Positions 11,131 to 24,200 of a stretch of 64,000 nucleotides of DNA are shown here, in pieces. The translations under genes and the position numbers were made by a program. This DNA is from Tragulus kanchil (lineage: Eukaryota > Chordata > Mammalia > Artiodactyla > Tragulidae): assembly GCA_022376925.1 (NCBI GenBank), contig JAIOJX010000032.1, positions 296,226,897-296,290,896 of the forward strand, read 5' to 3'. The notes below the pieces were generated by a model. The model saw only the letters and a program-made list of their open reading frames with translations, had not been told where the DNA came from and ran no database searches. Position 1 is the stretch's first letter. Every line of letters starts with the position of its first letter.

Positions 11131-13164
11131 CATCCTGTTAGGTGAATATTTAGGTTGTAATTTGTACAGATAAATGTCTTCATACCTCAATCTCTGCATT
11201 TTGCACGATTTTCTTAGGATTGGTTCCTACAAGTGTAATTACTTTATGCTCCCTCTCCAGACAGGTTGTATTTATTAATTAGTTTGCTCTCACCACCAAG
11301 GAAGCCTTGTTGGAAGAGTGCCCTCCTCACCCTCATCCGCATGGAGTACTTGTGTCCTTTTAAATCTCTTTTCTAGGCAAAAAGTGGCATTCCTTTGCTT
11401 GATTCTTGATTATAACTGAAACTGCACATTTTCCCCAGGTAACTGTAGTGTCTGTGAATTCTCTTCATTTGCCTTTTCCATGAAAGAAAAGGATGCTTGT
11501 TTGCTTAACCTTCACGACAAGTTTTTTTTTCACCACTTTCAGAACTCTTTTGGCCTTCCAGCGGGGTGGCGAGGCGGGATTCACAGAAACGTCTGGCGCT
11601 TTAATACGTTTCCTGGTCAGGAGTCCTGGGGCAGTTTCCCTGAAAGTAGGAAACCAGGACCGAAGGGAAGGAAGGAACATTGTTCCTTGCTCACCGGCCT
11701 GGCTATGGTGATCTAGGTTTCTGGTGATCTCATTTAACTTTCCCAGGCATCCTACTTTTGTTGTGTTGTTGAGTCGATAAGCAGTGTCGGACTTTTTGCA
11801 GCCTCCACAGACTGTAGCTCACCAGGCTCCTCCTTGCATAGAATTTTTCCAGGCAAGAATGCTAGAGGGAGGCTTCCCGGGCTTCCCTAGTGGTCCAGTG
11901 GGTAAACAGTCCGCCTTGCAGTGCAAGGGCACCAGTTCGATCTCTAGCCCAGGAAGATCCCACGCGCCGCGGAGTGGAGTGGTGTGTCCAATTACGAGCC
12001 AGCGCTCTGGAGCGCATGCGCCCAGAGCCTGTGCTCTGCAACCAGAGGCCACTGCAATGGGAGGCCCACACAGGCAGAAGAATAAAGATGAAAAATAAAA
12101 ATTAAAAAAAAAAAAATGCTAGAGGGTGTTGTCATTTCCTTCTCCAGAGAATCTTTCCCACCCAGAGATCCAACTTGTGTCTCCAGCATTGGCAGGCAGA
12201 TTCTTTACCACTGAACCACCTGGGAAGCCCAACCATCCTGTTAGGTGAATATTTAGGTTGTAATTTGTACAGATAAATGTCTTCATACCTCAATCTCTGC
12301 ATTTTGCACGATTTTCTTAGGATTGGTTCCTACAAGTGTAATTACTTTATGCTCCCTCTCCAGACAGGTTGTATTTATTAATTAGTTTGCTCTCACCACC
12401 AAGGAAGCCTTGTTGGAAGAGTGCCCTCCTCACCCTCATCCGCATGGAGTACTTGTGTCCTTTTAAATCTCTTTTCTAGGCAAAAAGTGGCATTCCTTTG
12501 CTTGATTCTTGATTATAACTGAAACTGCACATTTTCCCCAGGTAACTGTAGTGTCTGTGAATTCTCTTCATTTGCCTTTTCCATGAAAGAAAAGGATGCT
12601 TGTTTGCTTAACCTTCACGACAAGTTTTTTTTTCACCACTTTCAGAACTCTTTTGGCCTTCAATGTCCTTTACCTTGTTAGCAGTGTGCCAAACTTTCTC
12701 ACCACTGGTATGTGGCCTAGACGCACCACGTTGTACATTTCTTTGCTCTCTGCTGATCAAGTTGAGAGTGTTCCAGAAAGCTTCAGAAACTTGCCATCTG
12801 CAGACAGGTGGCCAGGGTTTTAAGTATCCAGAGATAAGAGAATTTTGTTATCATGTGCTTTACACTATAGTTCTGAAGCTAACAAAGTCATAGAGCCGTT
12901 GGAAGATAATTCAGAGCACAGACACAAGAAGTAAAACACTTTGAAAGGCGTCTATACAAAAGGATCCTATTTCAGGCTAGTGAACAGCTCTGTTCTAGAA
13001 TGTAAGTGCAGTGTGCTGCCACTGTTTATTAATTTGGCCATAGACTTTTTCAGACTGCCACATACTTCTTTTTACAGACTTAACAGTCTTGTCAGAAGTG
13101 TCTTTGATCTTGCATACTGGCTTGGTGTAGCACTGTCAAGCTTCTAGCTGCAGACTTGAGGTAT

Positions 13165-13355
13165 GCATTTTTTTTTTCAATATCTATATGTTTGGTTGTA
13201 TTAGGTCTTGGTTGTGGCATACAGGATCTTATGTTGCAGCATTTGAACTCTTAGTTACAGCATGTGGGAATCCAGTTCCCTAACTAGGGATTCAACCTGG
13301 GTCCCCTGCATTGGGAGCACAGAGTCTTAGCCACTGGACCACCAGGCACATCCTG
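13165..13355 (-). mobile_element. CHR-2-like tRNA SINE
   Basis: Plus strand TTGGTTGTATTAGGTCTTGG through CACTGGACCACCAGG. Confidence 0.6.
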
Positions 13356-13444
13356 AGGTATGCATTTTCAACTCATACAGTACTGCCATTCTCCTATGGG
13401 AAGAATACTTTTAATAACCTTATAACACACAGGTTTGGGTCTTC

Positions 13445-13650
13445 CTCTTTTTAAAAATATTTATTTATTTGGCTGCATTTGGGTTTTAGTTGACAGACGC
13501 GAGATCTTTCCTTCTGGTGAACAGCCTCTAGTTATGCTCACTTGGTGGCTCTGAGGTATGTGGGATCTTAGTTCCCTGACCAGGGATAGAACCTGTGTCC
13601 CCTGCATTGCAGGGCACAGTCTAAACCACTGGACCACCAGGGAAGTCTCA
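13445..13650 (-). mobile_element. CHR-2-like tRNA SINE
   Basis: Plus strand TTTATTTGGCTGCATTTGGG through CCACCAGGGAAGTC. Confidence 0.65.
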
Positions 13651-14255
13651 AGATCTTTCTTGGGATTGGGGAACAGAACCAGAGGTGGACCAACTGTGTT
13701 TTGCAAAGCCCAGGCCGAAAACAAGTACCTCTGCCATGGTGAGGAGAAATGAACTAGAAGCACTTAGAAATAATGGGTCGGGGGACCAGCTAAATGGGGC
13801 AGATAAGACGAAAACAATCTGAGATCAAGAATGAAATTACTGGCATGAACAAAATTAGGGGAGATAATCAGAACATCAATTAGAAAAACTGAGGAAGAAT
13901 AGCAGATTTAGGGACCTCAAGTGGGTACACGAAGTTCTGTTTGAGGGTTTATTTTAGACATGCCAAATGTGAACTACCATGGAATGATCAGGTTGGAAAT
14001 ACAGCATGAAGTTCAGTGAGACAAAGCTTGGGATGGGCAAGTGGATAACAACAAAGGACAGAGAAAGAGAGGGCAACAAAGGAGGCTCCACATACGGAGA
14101 AAGCGAAGGAGGTGGAGATGCAGCCCTGGAGACACAGGAGGGCAACGTGTGTCACGGAAGGCAAATATGAAAGTTACAAGAAGGCAAAGGGGATCATTAA
14201 TGAGATCAAGTCAGAAGATGACCACTAACAGATATGGTTAGAGGTCATAATTTTT

Positions 14256-14510
14256 CTTTCTTTTTGGCCACTTCCATTGGTCTTTATTTCCATCTTTGTT
14301 CTTTGGCCTGTGTGGGCCTCCCATCGTGGTGGCGTCTGTTGTCACAGAGTGCCAGCTCTGGGCGCGTGCGCTCCAGAGCTCCAGCTCGGTAGTTGGACAC
14401 ATCAGTCCAGCTGCTCCTGGGCACGTGGGATCTTCCCAGGCCAGGGATCGAACCGGCACCCCTTGCACTGCAAGGCAGTGTCCTTACCCACTGGACCACC
14501 AGGGAAGCCC
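14256..14510 (-). mobile_element. young SINE, insertion 3
   Basis: Flanked by GAGGTCATAATTTTT and GAGGTCACAATTTTT. Lies just past the VPS33B poly(A) site. Confidence 0.85.
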
Positions 14511-14934
14511 GAGGTCACAATTTTTAAATGGGAAAGGGAAAGAAAGATCATTAGAATTAGCACTTAGGGAAGCCCTAGAAACCATTAGGGGAGCACAATG
14601 TCTGAAACTGCTCTGATAGGGGACATAATCTGTCCTTAATAAGAAACAAAAGGCCTAAAAGTCAAGTGCCTCCTTAGGGTAAAACAATAGCAGACTCCTT
14701 TTTCCTAAAATATAATAAATCACAGAATTTTTGAATTAGAAGGGTGCTTAATGATCATCTAATTCTTATTTTATGATTGAGGAAAGTGAAGTACAGGGCA
14801 AGTTTCAAGGAAGAACCAGACCAGGCCCAGAGTTCCTACCCAGTCCAGGGCACGGAGCACATGAAGCTGCTGTATAAAGCCCCCTCGGCCTCCCCAGTAG
14901 ATACGGAGGTTCTTCTCTAGAACTAAGCATAACA

Positions 14935-15289
14935 CACTGAGAGCAGAGGCTTTATTTACAATGATACTCAAAGAGGATTTAGCAAAAGATACTCATCCTC
15001 CTTACGTTATCTGCAATGGGCTGAGCGTCAAGAACAAAAAAGGAACATCCCAGGGGGGCAGGAGGTGACCTCTGTCCTCAGATCAGTTCCCTGCTCCCCA
15101 GCTCTTAGGAGGACAGTTGGGAGACATATCCTTAGCAGCTAGGAGTCAGGCTCCTGCATCCCACTGAGGAACACATCCAGGGAAGATGTCAACACTGGCA
15201 GGAAAAACTTCAGGCCTTCACCTCACTCATGGCTTCCATGAGGCGGGCACTGTTGGTAACTGCTGTCGTCAGAAAAATGAACCTGTACC
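14935..15289 (-). CDS. VPS33B: VPS33B exon 23 with stop and 3' UTR, copy A (duplicate)
   Basis: Coding part 15210-15289, identical to copy B. Its AATAAA signal is at 14951-14956. Being leftmost, it abuts the genuine downstream flank. Confidence 0.92.
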
Positions 15290-18200
15290 CTAAGGAGTAA
15301 AAGTACCACCAAACGTGACCAAGAGCAGATCGACACTGGCCATGTGGGGCCTCTATGGTCCCACAGCCCCAGCTGGGTCAAAGCACCAGTTTACGGTCAC
15401 AGGTGCATCAGTGCCATGCTCTTGGGCACAGCAACTTGCCATGCTGGGTGGAACCAGGCTCCCTGCTATTCAGCCTCCAGCCCGATGGCAGCAGGTGGTA
15501 CCCAGGGGCCGGTAAAGAAGCCTTCCTGAGGTCTGCCCTTGGCCCTCCAGATCCCGTGGAGGCCTGTTCTCACCTTTCTCTCTGCCCAGGAACCGGAGGG
15601 CTGAGACCTCGGAGAACGTGCAGCCACCCAAGAACACCACCAAGACAAGGCGCAGGGACTCGCTGGAAGCCTTGTCGTCCTTGGTCATGTCTGCAAAGAC
15701 CAGACCAGACTCGGCTCTTCACCAGCCACACAGGCTCGTACTAGGCGGTCCATCAGGGTCTCTCCTTGTTTCACCGCTCTCCCGCCATGCAAGGAGGCCC
15801 ACATACCTGTGAAGGCCAGCTCACTGCAGTTGAGCAGGCGCAACACTGCCCAGGCCCTGCCAGCTCCGCTCCCCCCTGGCAAGTTTCAAGGAAGAACCAG
15901 ACCAGGCCCAGAGTTCCTACCCAGTCCAGGGCACGGAGCACATGAAGCTGCTGTATAAAGCCCCCTCGGCCTCCCCAGTAGATACGGAGGTTCTTCTCTA
16001 GAACTAAGCATAACACACTGAGAGCAGAGGCTTTATTTACAATGATACTCAAAGAGGATTTAGCAAAAGATACTCATCCTCCTTACGTTATCTGCAATGG
16101 GCTGAGCGTCAAGAACAAAAAAGGAACATCCCAGGGGGGCAGGAGGTGACCTCTGTCCTCAGATCAGTTCCCTGCTCCCCAGCTCTTAGGAGGACAGTTG
16201 GGAGACATATCCTTAGCAGCTAGGAGTCAGGCTCCTGCATCCCACTGAGGAACACATCCAGGGAAGATGTCAACACTGGCAGGAAAAACTTCAGGCCTTC
16301 ACCTCACTCATGGCTTCCATGAGGCGGGCACTGTTGGTAACTGCTGTCGTCAGAAAAATGAACCTGTACCCTAAGGAGTAAAAGTACCACCAAACGTGAC
16401 CAAGAGCAGATCGACACTGGCCATGTGGGGCCTCTATGGTCCCACAGCCCCAGCTGGGTCAAAGCACCAGTTTACGGTCACAGGTGCATCAGTGCCATGC
16501 TCTTGGGCACAGCAACTTGCCATGCTGGGTGGAACCAGGCTCCCTGCTATTCAGCCTCCAGCCCGATGGCAGCAGGTGGTACCCAGGGGCCGGTAAAGAA
16601 GCCTTCCTGAGGTCTGCCCTTGGCCCTCCAGATCCCGTGGAGGCCTGTTCTCACCTTTCTCTCTGCCCAGGAACCGGAGGGCTGAGACCTCGGAGAACGT
16701 GCAGCCACCCAAGAACACCACCAAGACAAGGCGCAGGGACTCGCTGGAAGCCTTGTCGTCCTTGGTCATGTCTGCAAAGACCAGACCAGACTCGGCTCTT
16801 CACCAGCCACACAGGCTCGTACTAGGCGGTCCATCAGGGTCTCTCCTTGTTTCACCGCTCTCCCGCCATGCAAGGAGGCCCACATACCTGTGAAGGCCAG
16901 CTCACTGCAGTTGAGCAGGCGCAACACCTCGTCCAGGCCCTGCCAGCTCCGCCGCTCCAGCACCTGGGAAAGCACAAGCACTAGTTTCAAGTCCAGCAGC
17001 AGCCAGACCATCACAAGTCTTGCTAGTCACTTGGATTAAATGTTGGGCCAAGCCAGGGACTGCGAGAAAGCAGAGAGTGTGAAATAGGAATGGGAGGGGG
17101 CCACGTTCTCACCTGCTCGATGATTCGGCAGCTGAGGGGCACATACGCGCCACTGAACACGTACGCCATGTCGCGTGGGACTTTCAGGTCGTACTCGCCA
17201 TCCACACGTGGGATCTGGAGGGCAAAGGGGATCACAGGAGGCAAGTGACAACTCAACCCTCCAGCCCTTACCACAGTCAGAGAAAAGTGGCACGTCCCTA
17301 GGAACAATCTGATTATAGATGGAATCAAACCAAAGATGGAAGCTGTTCAGTACCTGCTGGTTCTGCTGAATGAGGGCCCGTGCGCCCTGGGAAGAGTGCC
17401 CCTTTGTGACCCTTCAGTGACAGGGACACGTCTGTCACTGAAACAGCACTTAGCAGATTCTGATATTGGTAGATGTGTGTTACATGTTTATTACATGAAT
17501 GAACCTGTCTTGTCTCGTTATTAAATTAAGTTTATGCTTAATTTAATGCTGTCAAACAAAAGAATCTTTTTTTTCTTTAATTTTTAGTGTTTGGCTGTAC
17601 TGTTGGGGTAATGAGGGATTTTAGCTCCCCAACCAGGGACTGAACCCATCCCTGACCAGGGACTGAACCCACGTCCCTGCATTAGAAGCATGGAGTCTTG
17701 ACCACTGGACTACCAAGGAAGTTCCCAAACAAAAGGATCTTTATAAACACAAAATAAAGAAAGGAAAAAAAAAAAAGAAAGGGTTTCATGGGCTCAAAAT
17801 CCTCCACAAAGGACTGAGCCCACCACCTCCCCTACCTACCCCTGATCTACATACCAAATTCAGCTTCTTGCTGATGGCTCGGAAGTTGCTTCTCTTGGCC
17901 AAAGAACTGAAGGCGTCGGTAATCTTTCCTGGGAAAGCAATCTGCGCTGGGTTTCCTCTGAGGTTTATGGACTAACGATACTGCCGGGGGTGATGCCATT
18001 CAGAAAGGGGCAGGACCGCCTCTCCTCAAACAGCAGGACCCATCACATTCGGAAAGCCCCCCAGAGCCGTGCACTCACAGCTCTCTGAGACCAATCAAGA
18101 CGCTCACTACCCTTCTCTCCCCACCTGCTGTCTTCCTCCTCCGACAGGGCACCAGCCCTCCTCTAAATGCAATCCACAGGGTAGTCTACAGCTTACTGGT

Positions 18201-21200
18201 TAAGTGTGTGGCCTTTAGAGTCAAACCTGACTGACTAAGGGGCCCTGAGCAAGTCACTTAACCTCCCTCGGCCTTGGTTTCCTTTTGTGTAAAATGGAGA
18301 TAATACAACTCACCATGGAGAAACTTTGTGAGGGTTACATGAGAAAGTGTATCTAAAAGGCTTAGCCCGTCTGAGCTCACTAACCGGAAGCTGTTCTAAC
18401 GAAAGTGTAGAAGGGGTGGCAGTAAGGATGAGAACAGTAAGGAATCGCTTTCTCCTCCCAGGGCTCATTCTCTCCCTCCCAGGCTGCTCTGTGCGTTGAG
18501 AGAAGAGGCCTCAAGGGGCGGGGAGGGCGGATGGGTTACCTGCACTCCCCGCTCACCTGCGGCCTTGTCCGTCACCAGCTTGCTCACTTTACTCTCCATG
18601 GCTGTGAGAGTGTCCCCCGGGGCCTGTTCTGTTAGGAGCCCAGCTCGCCGCAGGTTGGAGAAGGTCAGCAGGTGCTCGGGGCCGTAGCTCTGAAGAAAAT
18701 GCAATTCCCGCTCTCTCGAAGGCGTCCACCAAGGGCCTAGCCCTGTGAGGTGACATGGAGGTGGGGAGAGGAGGGTTATGCAGTCTGTGTCCTGAAGAGC
18801 CCACACTTGTTAGTGGGGAAGAAGGTTGTTTTTTTTTTAAACTGGAGGATAACCACATTACAACGCTGTGTTGGTTTCTGCTGTACAACAACATGGATGG
18901 GTCATAATTAATTGTACCCCCCTTCATGCCTCCCTCCTCCCTCTTATATGGAGAAGATTTTCACATCAGAAATAACTGAATGCCAAACGAAGAATAAAAG
19001 CCATATGAAACAAAGAACACAGACAGCCATCAATGGGAGGAAGTGGGGAAGGCTTCACTGAGGAGGCAGGACCTGAGAAGGGTCTGGAAAGAAAGCTGTA
19101 TCGATGCCTCACAAGGAGGGAGAGCCCGAGGATAAGAACTCACCACCAGGTCCCACCGGGTCCCCACGGCCACAGGAGAGGGGAGCACAGCGAAACAAGG
19201 GCGGGGGAAAGGGTGCGGTGCTGAGCGGGAAGACACACGGGAACAGCCGGGAGTTGTGAACAGGAAAGGGGCTATTTCTTCTTTTGAATCTTTCAAAAAT
19301 GTCCAGTAACCTCCCTCCACCAAGTTCACTCAAGAACATATTCTCCTGGTCTTACCTGCAGGTACTGGGTTTTCAGGGATCGGTAATCCTTGGGGATCAG
19401 ACCTGAGGGTAAGGAAGATAAAGGTTCATGAGCCAACTGAGGTGTCCTAAGTATAGAGCCAAATCCACCAACCCACAAACGGCCTTGGTTTCCTTTTGTG
19501 TAAAATGAAAACTCACCATGGAGAAACTTTGTGAGGGTTACATGAGAAAGTGTATCTAAAAGGCTTAGCCCGTCTGAGCTCACTAACCGGAAGCTGTTCT
19601 AACGAAAGTGTAGAAGGGGTGGCAGTAAGGATGAGAACAGTAAGGAATCGCTTTCTCCTCCCAGGGCTCATTCTCTCCCTCCCAGGCTGCTCTGTGCGTT
19701 GAGAGAAGAGGCCTCAAGGGGCGGGGAGGGCGGATGGGTTACCTGCACTCCCCGCTCACCTGCGGCCTTGTCCGTCACCAGCTTGCTCACTTTACTCTCC
19801 ATGGCTGTGAGAGTGTCCCCCGGGGCCTGTTCTGTTAGGAGCCCAGCTCGCCGCAGGTTGGAGAAGGTCAGCAGGTGCTCGGGGCCGTAGCTCTGAAGAA
19901 AATGCAATTCAGCTCTCTACCGAGCGTCCACCAAGGGCCTAGCCCTGTGAGGTGACATGGAGGTGGGGAGAGGAGGGTTATGCAGTCTGTGTCCTGAAGA
20001 GCCCACACTTGTTAGTGGGGAAGAAGGTTGTTTTTTTTTTAAACTGGAGGATAACCACATTACAACGCTGTGTTGGTTTCTGCTGTACAACAACATGGAT
20101 GGGTCATAATTAATTGTACCCCCCTTCATGCCTCCCTCCTCCCTCTTATATGGAGAAGATTTTCACATCAGAAATAACTGAATGCCAAACGAAGAATAAA
20201 AGCCATATGAAACAAAGAACACAGACAGCCATCAATGGGAGGAAGTGGGGAAGGCTTCACTGAGGAGGCAGGACCTGAGAAGGGTCTGGAAAGAAAGCTG
20301 TATCGATGCCTCACAAGGAGGGAGAGCCCGAGGATAAGAACTCACCACCAGGTCCCACCGGGTCCCCACGGCCACAGGAGAGGGGAGCACAGCGAAACAA
20401 GGGCGGGGGAAAGGGTGCGGTGCTGAGCGGGAAGACACACGGGAACAGCCGGGAGTTGTGAACAGGAAAGGGGCTATTTCTTCTTTTGAATCTTTCAAAA
20501 ATGTCCAGTAACCTCCCTCCACCAAGTTCACTCAAGAACATATTCTCCTGGTCTTACCTGCAGGTACTGGGTTTTCAGGGATCGGTAATCCTTGGGGATC
20601 AGACCTGAGGGTAAGGAAGATAAAGGTTCATGAGCCAACTGAGGTGTCCTAAGTATAGAGCCAAATCCACCAACCCACAAACCCTCCTCCTCTCAGCAAA
20701 GGAACACCCTAATGAGAAGGAAGGAGTCAGGACGGGATGTTAGCTGTGCATCCTGTGCAGCTGACTCTATACTAACTGCTCTGCTTTTCAAAAGATAAAA
20801 GCCTGGATCTGAGGGTTCCAAGGAAGGGCCATGAGGAAGGGATACCGACGAATGCTAAACTCATCTGTAGTGGGGTTGGGGGGATGCAGAAAGGGAGAAG
20901 GCCCTTCCTGTGCATGTCACCCTAGCTAGGGGCCAGGTCTCCAGAGAACTGCTTAATAGCTAGGGAGGAACAGAAAGCGTCCATAGGAGTTCCCAAAGTG
21001 CAGTCTTTGATGTGTTTCTCCAGAGAGGTAAGAGGAAAAGGGCTTCCAACTACAATAAACGGGACTTAGAATAAGCAAATGTCTTCCTTGGATAGAAAGC
21101 AACCTTAAAGAATATTTGCCAGGGACATCCCTGGTGGCTCAGTGGTAGATTCCACCTGCCAATGCAGGAGACACATGGGTTCGATCCCTGATTCAGGAAG

Positions 21201-24200
21201 ATTCCACATGCCACAGAGCAACTAAGTCCATGCACCACGACTACTGAGTCTGTGCTCTAGAGCCTGGGAACAGTGACTACTGAAGCCTATGTGCCCTAGA
21301 GCCTGTGTTCTGCAATGGGAGAAGCCAACGCAATGAGAAGCCAGAGCACTGCAACTAGAGAGTAGCCCTGTTCACCACTAGAGAAAGCCCACTCAGAAAC
21401 AAACACCCAGGGCTTCCCTGGTGGTCCAGTGGGTCGGGACACTGCCTTGCAGTGCAAGGGGTGCCGGTTCCATCCCTGGCCTGGGAAGATCCCACATGCC
21501 CCGGAGCAGCTGGACTGATGTGTCCAACTGCCAAGTTGGAGCTCTGGAGCGCATGCGCCCAGAGCCAGTGCTCTGCGACAACAGAGGCCACCGCGATGGG
21601 AGGCCCACACGGGCAAAGGAACAAAGATGGATGAAAATGGACAAATGAGAGACCAATAGAAGCGGCCCGCCCACTCCCTTCCCTCCCTACCCCCCACCAT
21701 AAATAAATAAATAAATCTTAAAAAAAAAAAAGAAACAAACACCCAGCACTGATAAAAATAAATCAATAAATGTTTTTTTTTAAAAAAGAAAGAATATTTG
21801 CCAGGACGTCCCTCTAATCCAGGGGTTAGGAATCCACCTGCCAATGCAGGGGACATAGGTTCTGTATCTGGGTGGGGAAGATCCCACATGCTGCATAGCA
21901 ACTAAGCCTGTGTGCTGCAACTACTGAGTCCAAGCTCTAGAGCCTGGGCTCCACAACAAGAAAAGCCACTGTGCAGCAACAAAGACCCAGCACAGTCAAA
22001 AATAAACAAGTTCATTTAAAAAAATAAAAAGAATATTTGCCAACTGAAAGACTCTGACACTCAGAACAAATTGTCATGAAAGGCTGCAGAATCCAAGCTT
22101 TTAAAATGCTTATTAAGTTGGTTTTTCCTGGACAATGAAATCATGTTGAGGGCAGGCGGCCAGATGGAACAATGAGCAAAATGACAGTCCTACATGGGAC
22201 AGGCTTGTTCCAAGGAGGGGGCTGGATGCAGACCTCCTTCAGGCTGACACAATAACTCACCCCATGATCTGGGGATGTTGCACCCCAAGCAAACACCTGC
22301 TTTACGTTACAAGGGAAAGAATCTGTGAGATTACAGGGGAACACTCTGTCTGCTAGGACATTTCTCTTTCTTTCAAAATGACTTTTTCTATCACGAACGT
22401 ATAGCTTTTCAGCCCTTGGTCCCTGGGGCTCACCATTCTCCGTGATAGACAAAAGGCACATAAGGCGAAGGCTTTCTATGGGTGACACCTGCACAGGAAG
22501 AAAGAGTCAAGGAGAATTCAGGCTTCACAACACACATTCTTCCTCTTCCCTCTGCTTGAGCCCCATGTCTAAACGCTGTTCCCAGGACTCCTCACCCCGC
22601 CTCACCTGCCGATCTATGTGCTCTTCAATGTAGCTGGTGCTCTCCCGGATGCTGAAGCCTTCCAGGAGTGCTGCAAGGAATCAGAGCAGAGCCTGTTACT
22701 GAGCGAGTAGCTCAGCCATCTATGCTAATGGGCACCTGTCTCTCATCTCTTTCTCCATCCTTGAGGTAGGTTAAGGGGACCCCAGGACTTCTAGCAGGAA
22801 CTAGCACTCCACTCAGCCAGCATCAGCTAGAAAGTGCCAGAGAGCATCTTGTCAGGGCGGGCTGGGGCTGGGGCTGAGAGCCCGGAAAGCGGAGGCAGGA
22901 GCGGTAGTCGAGTCACCGTGCTCAGTCTTGATGAGTTCCTGGAAGTCCTGCTTCGTTTTCTTCTTCATGATGGATTCACAGGCCCCGATATCTGCAGATG
23001 GGACCAAAGAGGAGCTGACACATGCTGGGGATGGAAATAGGTCTCTTCACTGTCCAGGAGAATAAAAATCTCTGAAGGCAAAGTACAGTAGCACTTCTTC
23101 CTAGTTCGGAACAAGTAAGAGCACTATTTGGGACTTCCCTGGTGCTCCAGCGGCTAGGCCTCCACATTTCCAATCCAGAGGGCACAGGTTCAATCCCTGA
23201 TCAAGGAACTAGATCCCACTGGCTACAACTAAGACTTCACATGATGCAACTAAAGACCCCACGTGCCACAACTAAGACCCAGCGTGGCCAAATACATACA
23301 TGATTTTTTTTAAAAAAATGTAGAACAAAAATAATTTAAAAATATGTAGAACAGCAATCAGAAACACTGATATTATTAAAGTACATTTTTAAAAGAGCAC
23401 TATTTGATAGATGAGCTGGATCTCCCCCAGAGGCACAGCTCCTCCGCAGGCCTCCCCTCGCCCTGGCCTCCAGCTGAAACCTACGGAGGCTCAGCAGGCG
23501 GTGCTCCTGCTTCAGTCCCTTGAGCTCCTGGGACACGAAGTTCTTCATCTGCTTGATGTCCATGCCTCTCCGGCGCTGTGAGGATGTGCCCAGAAGTCAG
23601 CCCTCCACCCCACACGGAGGTGACCACTGCCTGCCCACAGGTCCCACCCACCCCACCCCGCAGTAGCACCAGAGGGACAGCAGCCTGGGGACCACTGGGG
23701 AGACAGGTGGACAGAGGTCCTGGGGTGGGAGCCTCACATCATACTGGGTCTGCAGGTTCCGGGCCTTCTGACTCAGGAAGCCAAAGACATTGGAGAAGGT
23801 TTTACTCATTTGGGGGTAAGGCACCTGTCTCTCATCTCTTTCTCCATCCTTGAGGTAGGTTAAGGGGACCCCAGGACTTCTAGCAGGAACTAGCACTCCA
23901 CTCAGCCAGCATCAGCTAGAAAGTGCCAGAGAGCATCTTGTCAGGGCGGGCTGGGGCTGGGGCTGAGAGCCCGGAAAGCGGAGGCAGGAGCGGTAGTCGA
24001 GTCACCGTGCTCAGTCTTGATGAGTTCCTGGAAGTCCTGCTTCGTTTTCTTCTTCATGATGGATTCACAGGCCCCGATATCTGCAGATGGGACCAAAGAG
24101 GAGCTGACACATGCTGGGGATGGAAATAGGTCTCTTCACTGTCCAGGAGAATAAAAATCTCTGAAGGCAAAGTACAGTAGCACTTCTTCCTAGTTCGGAA

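Larger units (their letters stand above)
10443..12660. repeat. tandem direct duplication D5 (10443-11557 / 11558-12660)
   Basis: Offset 1,103 bp. The first about 60 bases of the right copy carry deletions; the rest is identical. Confidence 0.9.
10450..14930. other. intergenic DNA between PRC1 and VPS33B
   Basis: About 3.4 kb of unique sequence after removing D5. Holds SINEs at 10660, 13165, 13445 and 14256. The non-repeat stretches at 11130-11560 and 12660-13160 show no exon, RNA gene or conserved motif I can support. Confidence 0.6.
14800..16960. repeat. tandem direct duplication D6 (14800-15880 / 15881-16960), VPS33B exons 22-23
   Basis: Offset 1,081 bp. Duplicates exons 22 and 23 and part of 21. 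Confidence 0.93.
18270..20683. repeat. tandem direct duplication D7 (18270-19481 / 19482-20683), VPS33B exons 17-18
   Basis: Offset 1,203 bp, the longest unit. Few differences (near the join, and at 19905-19920). Confidence 0.93.
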
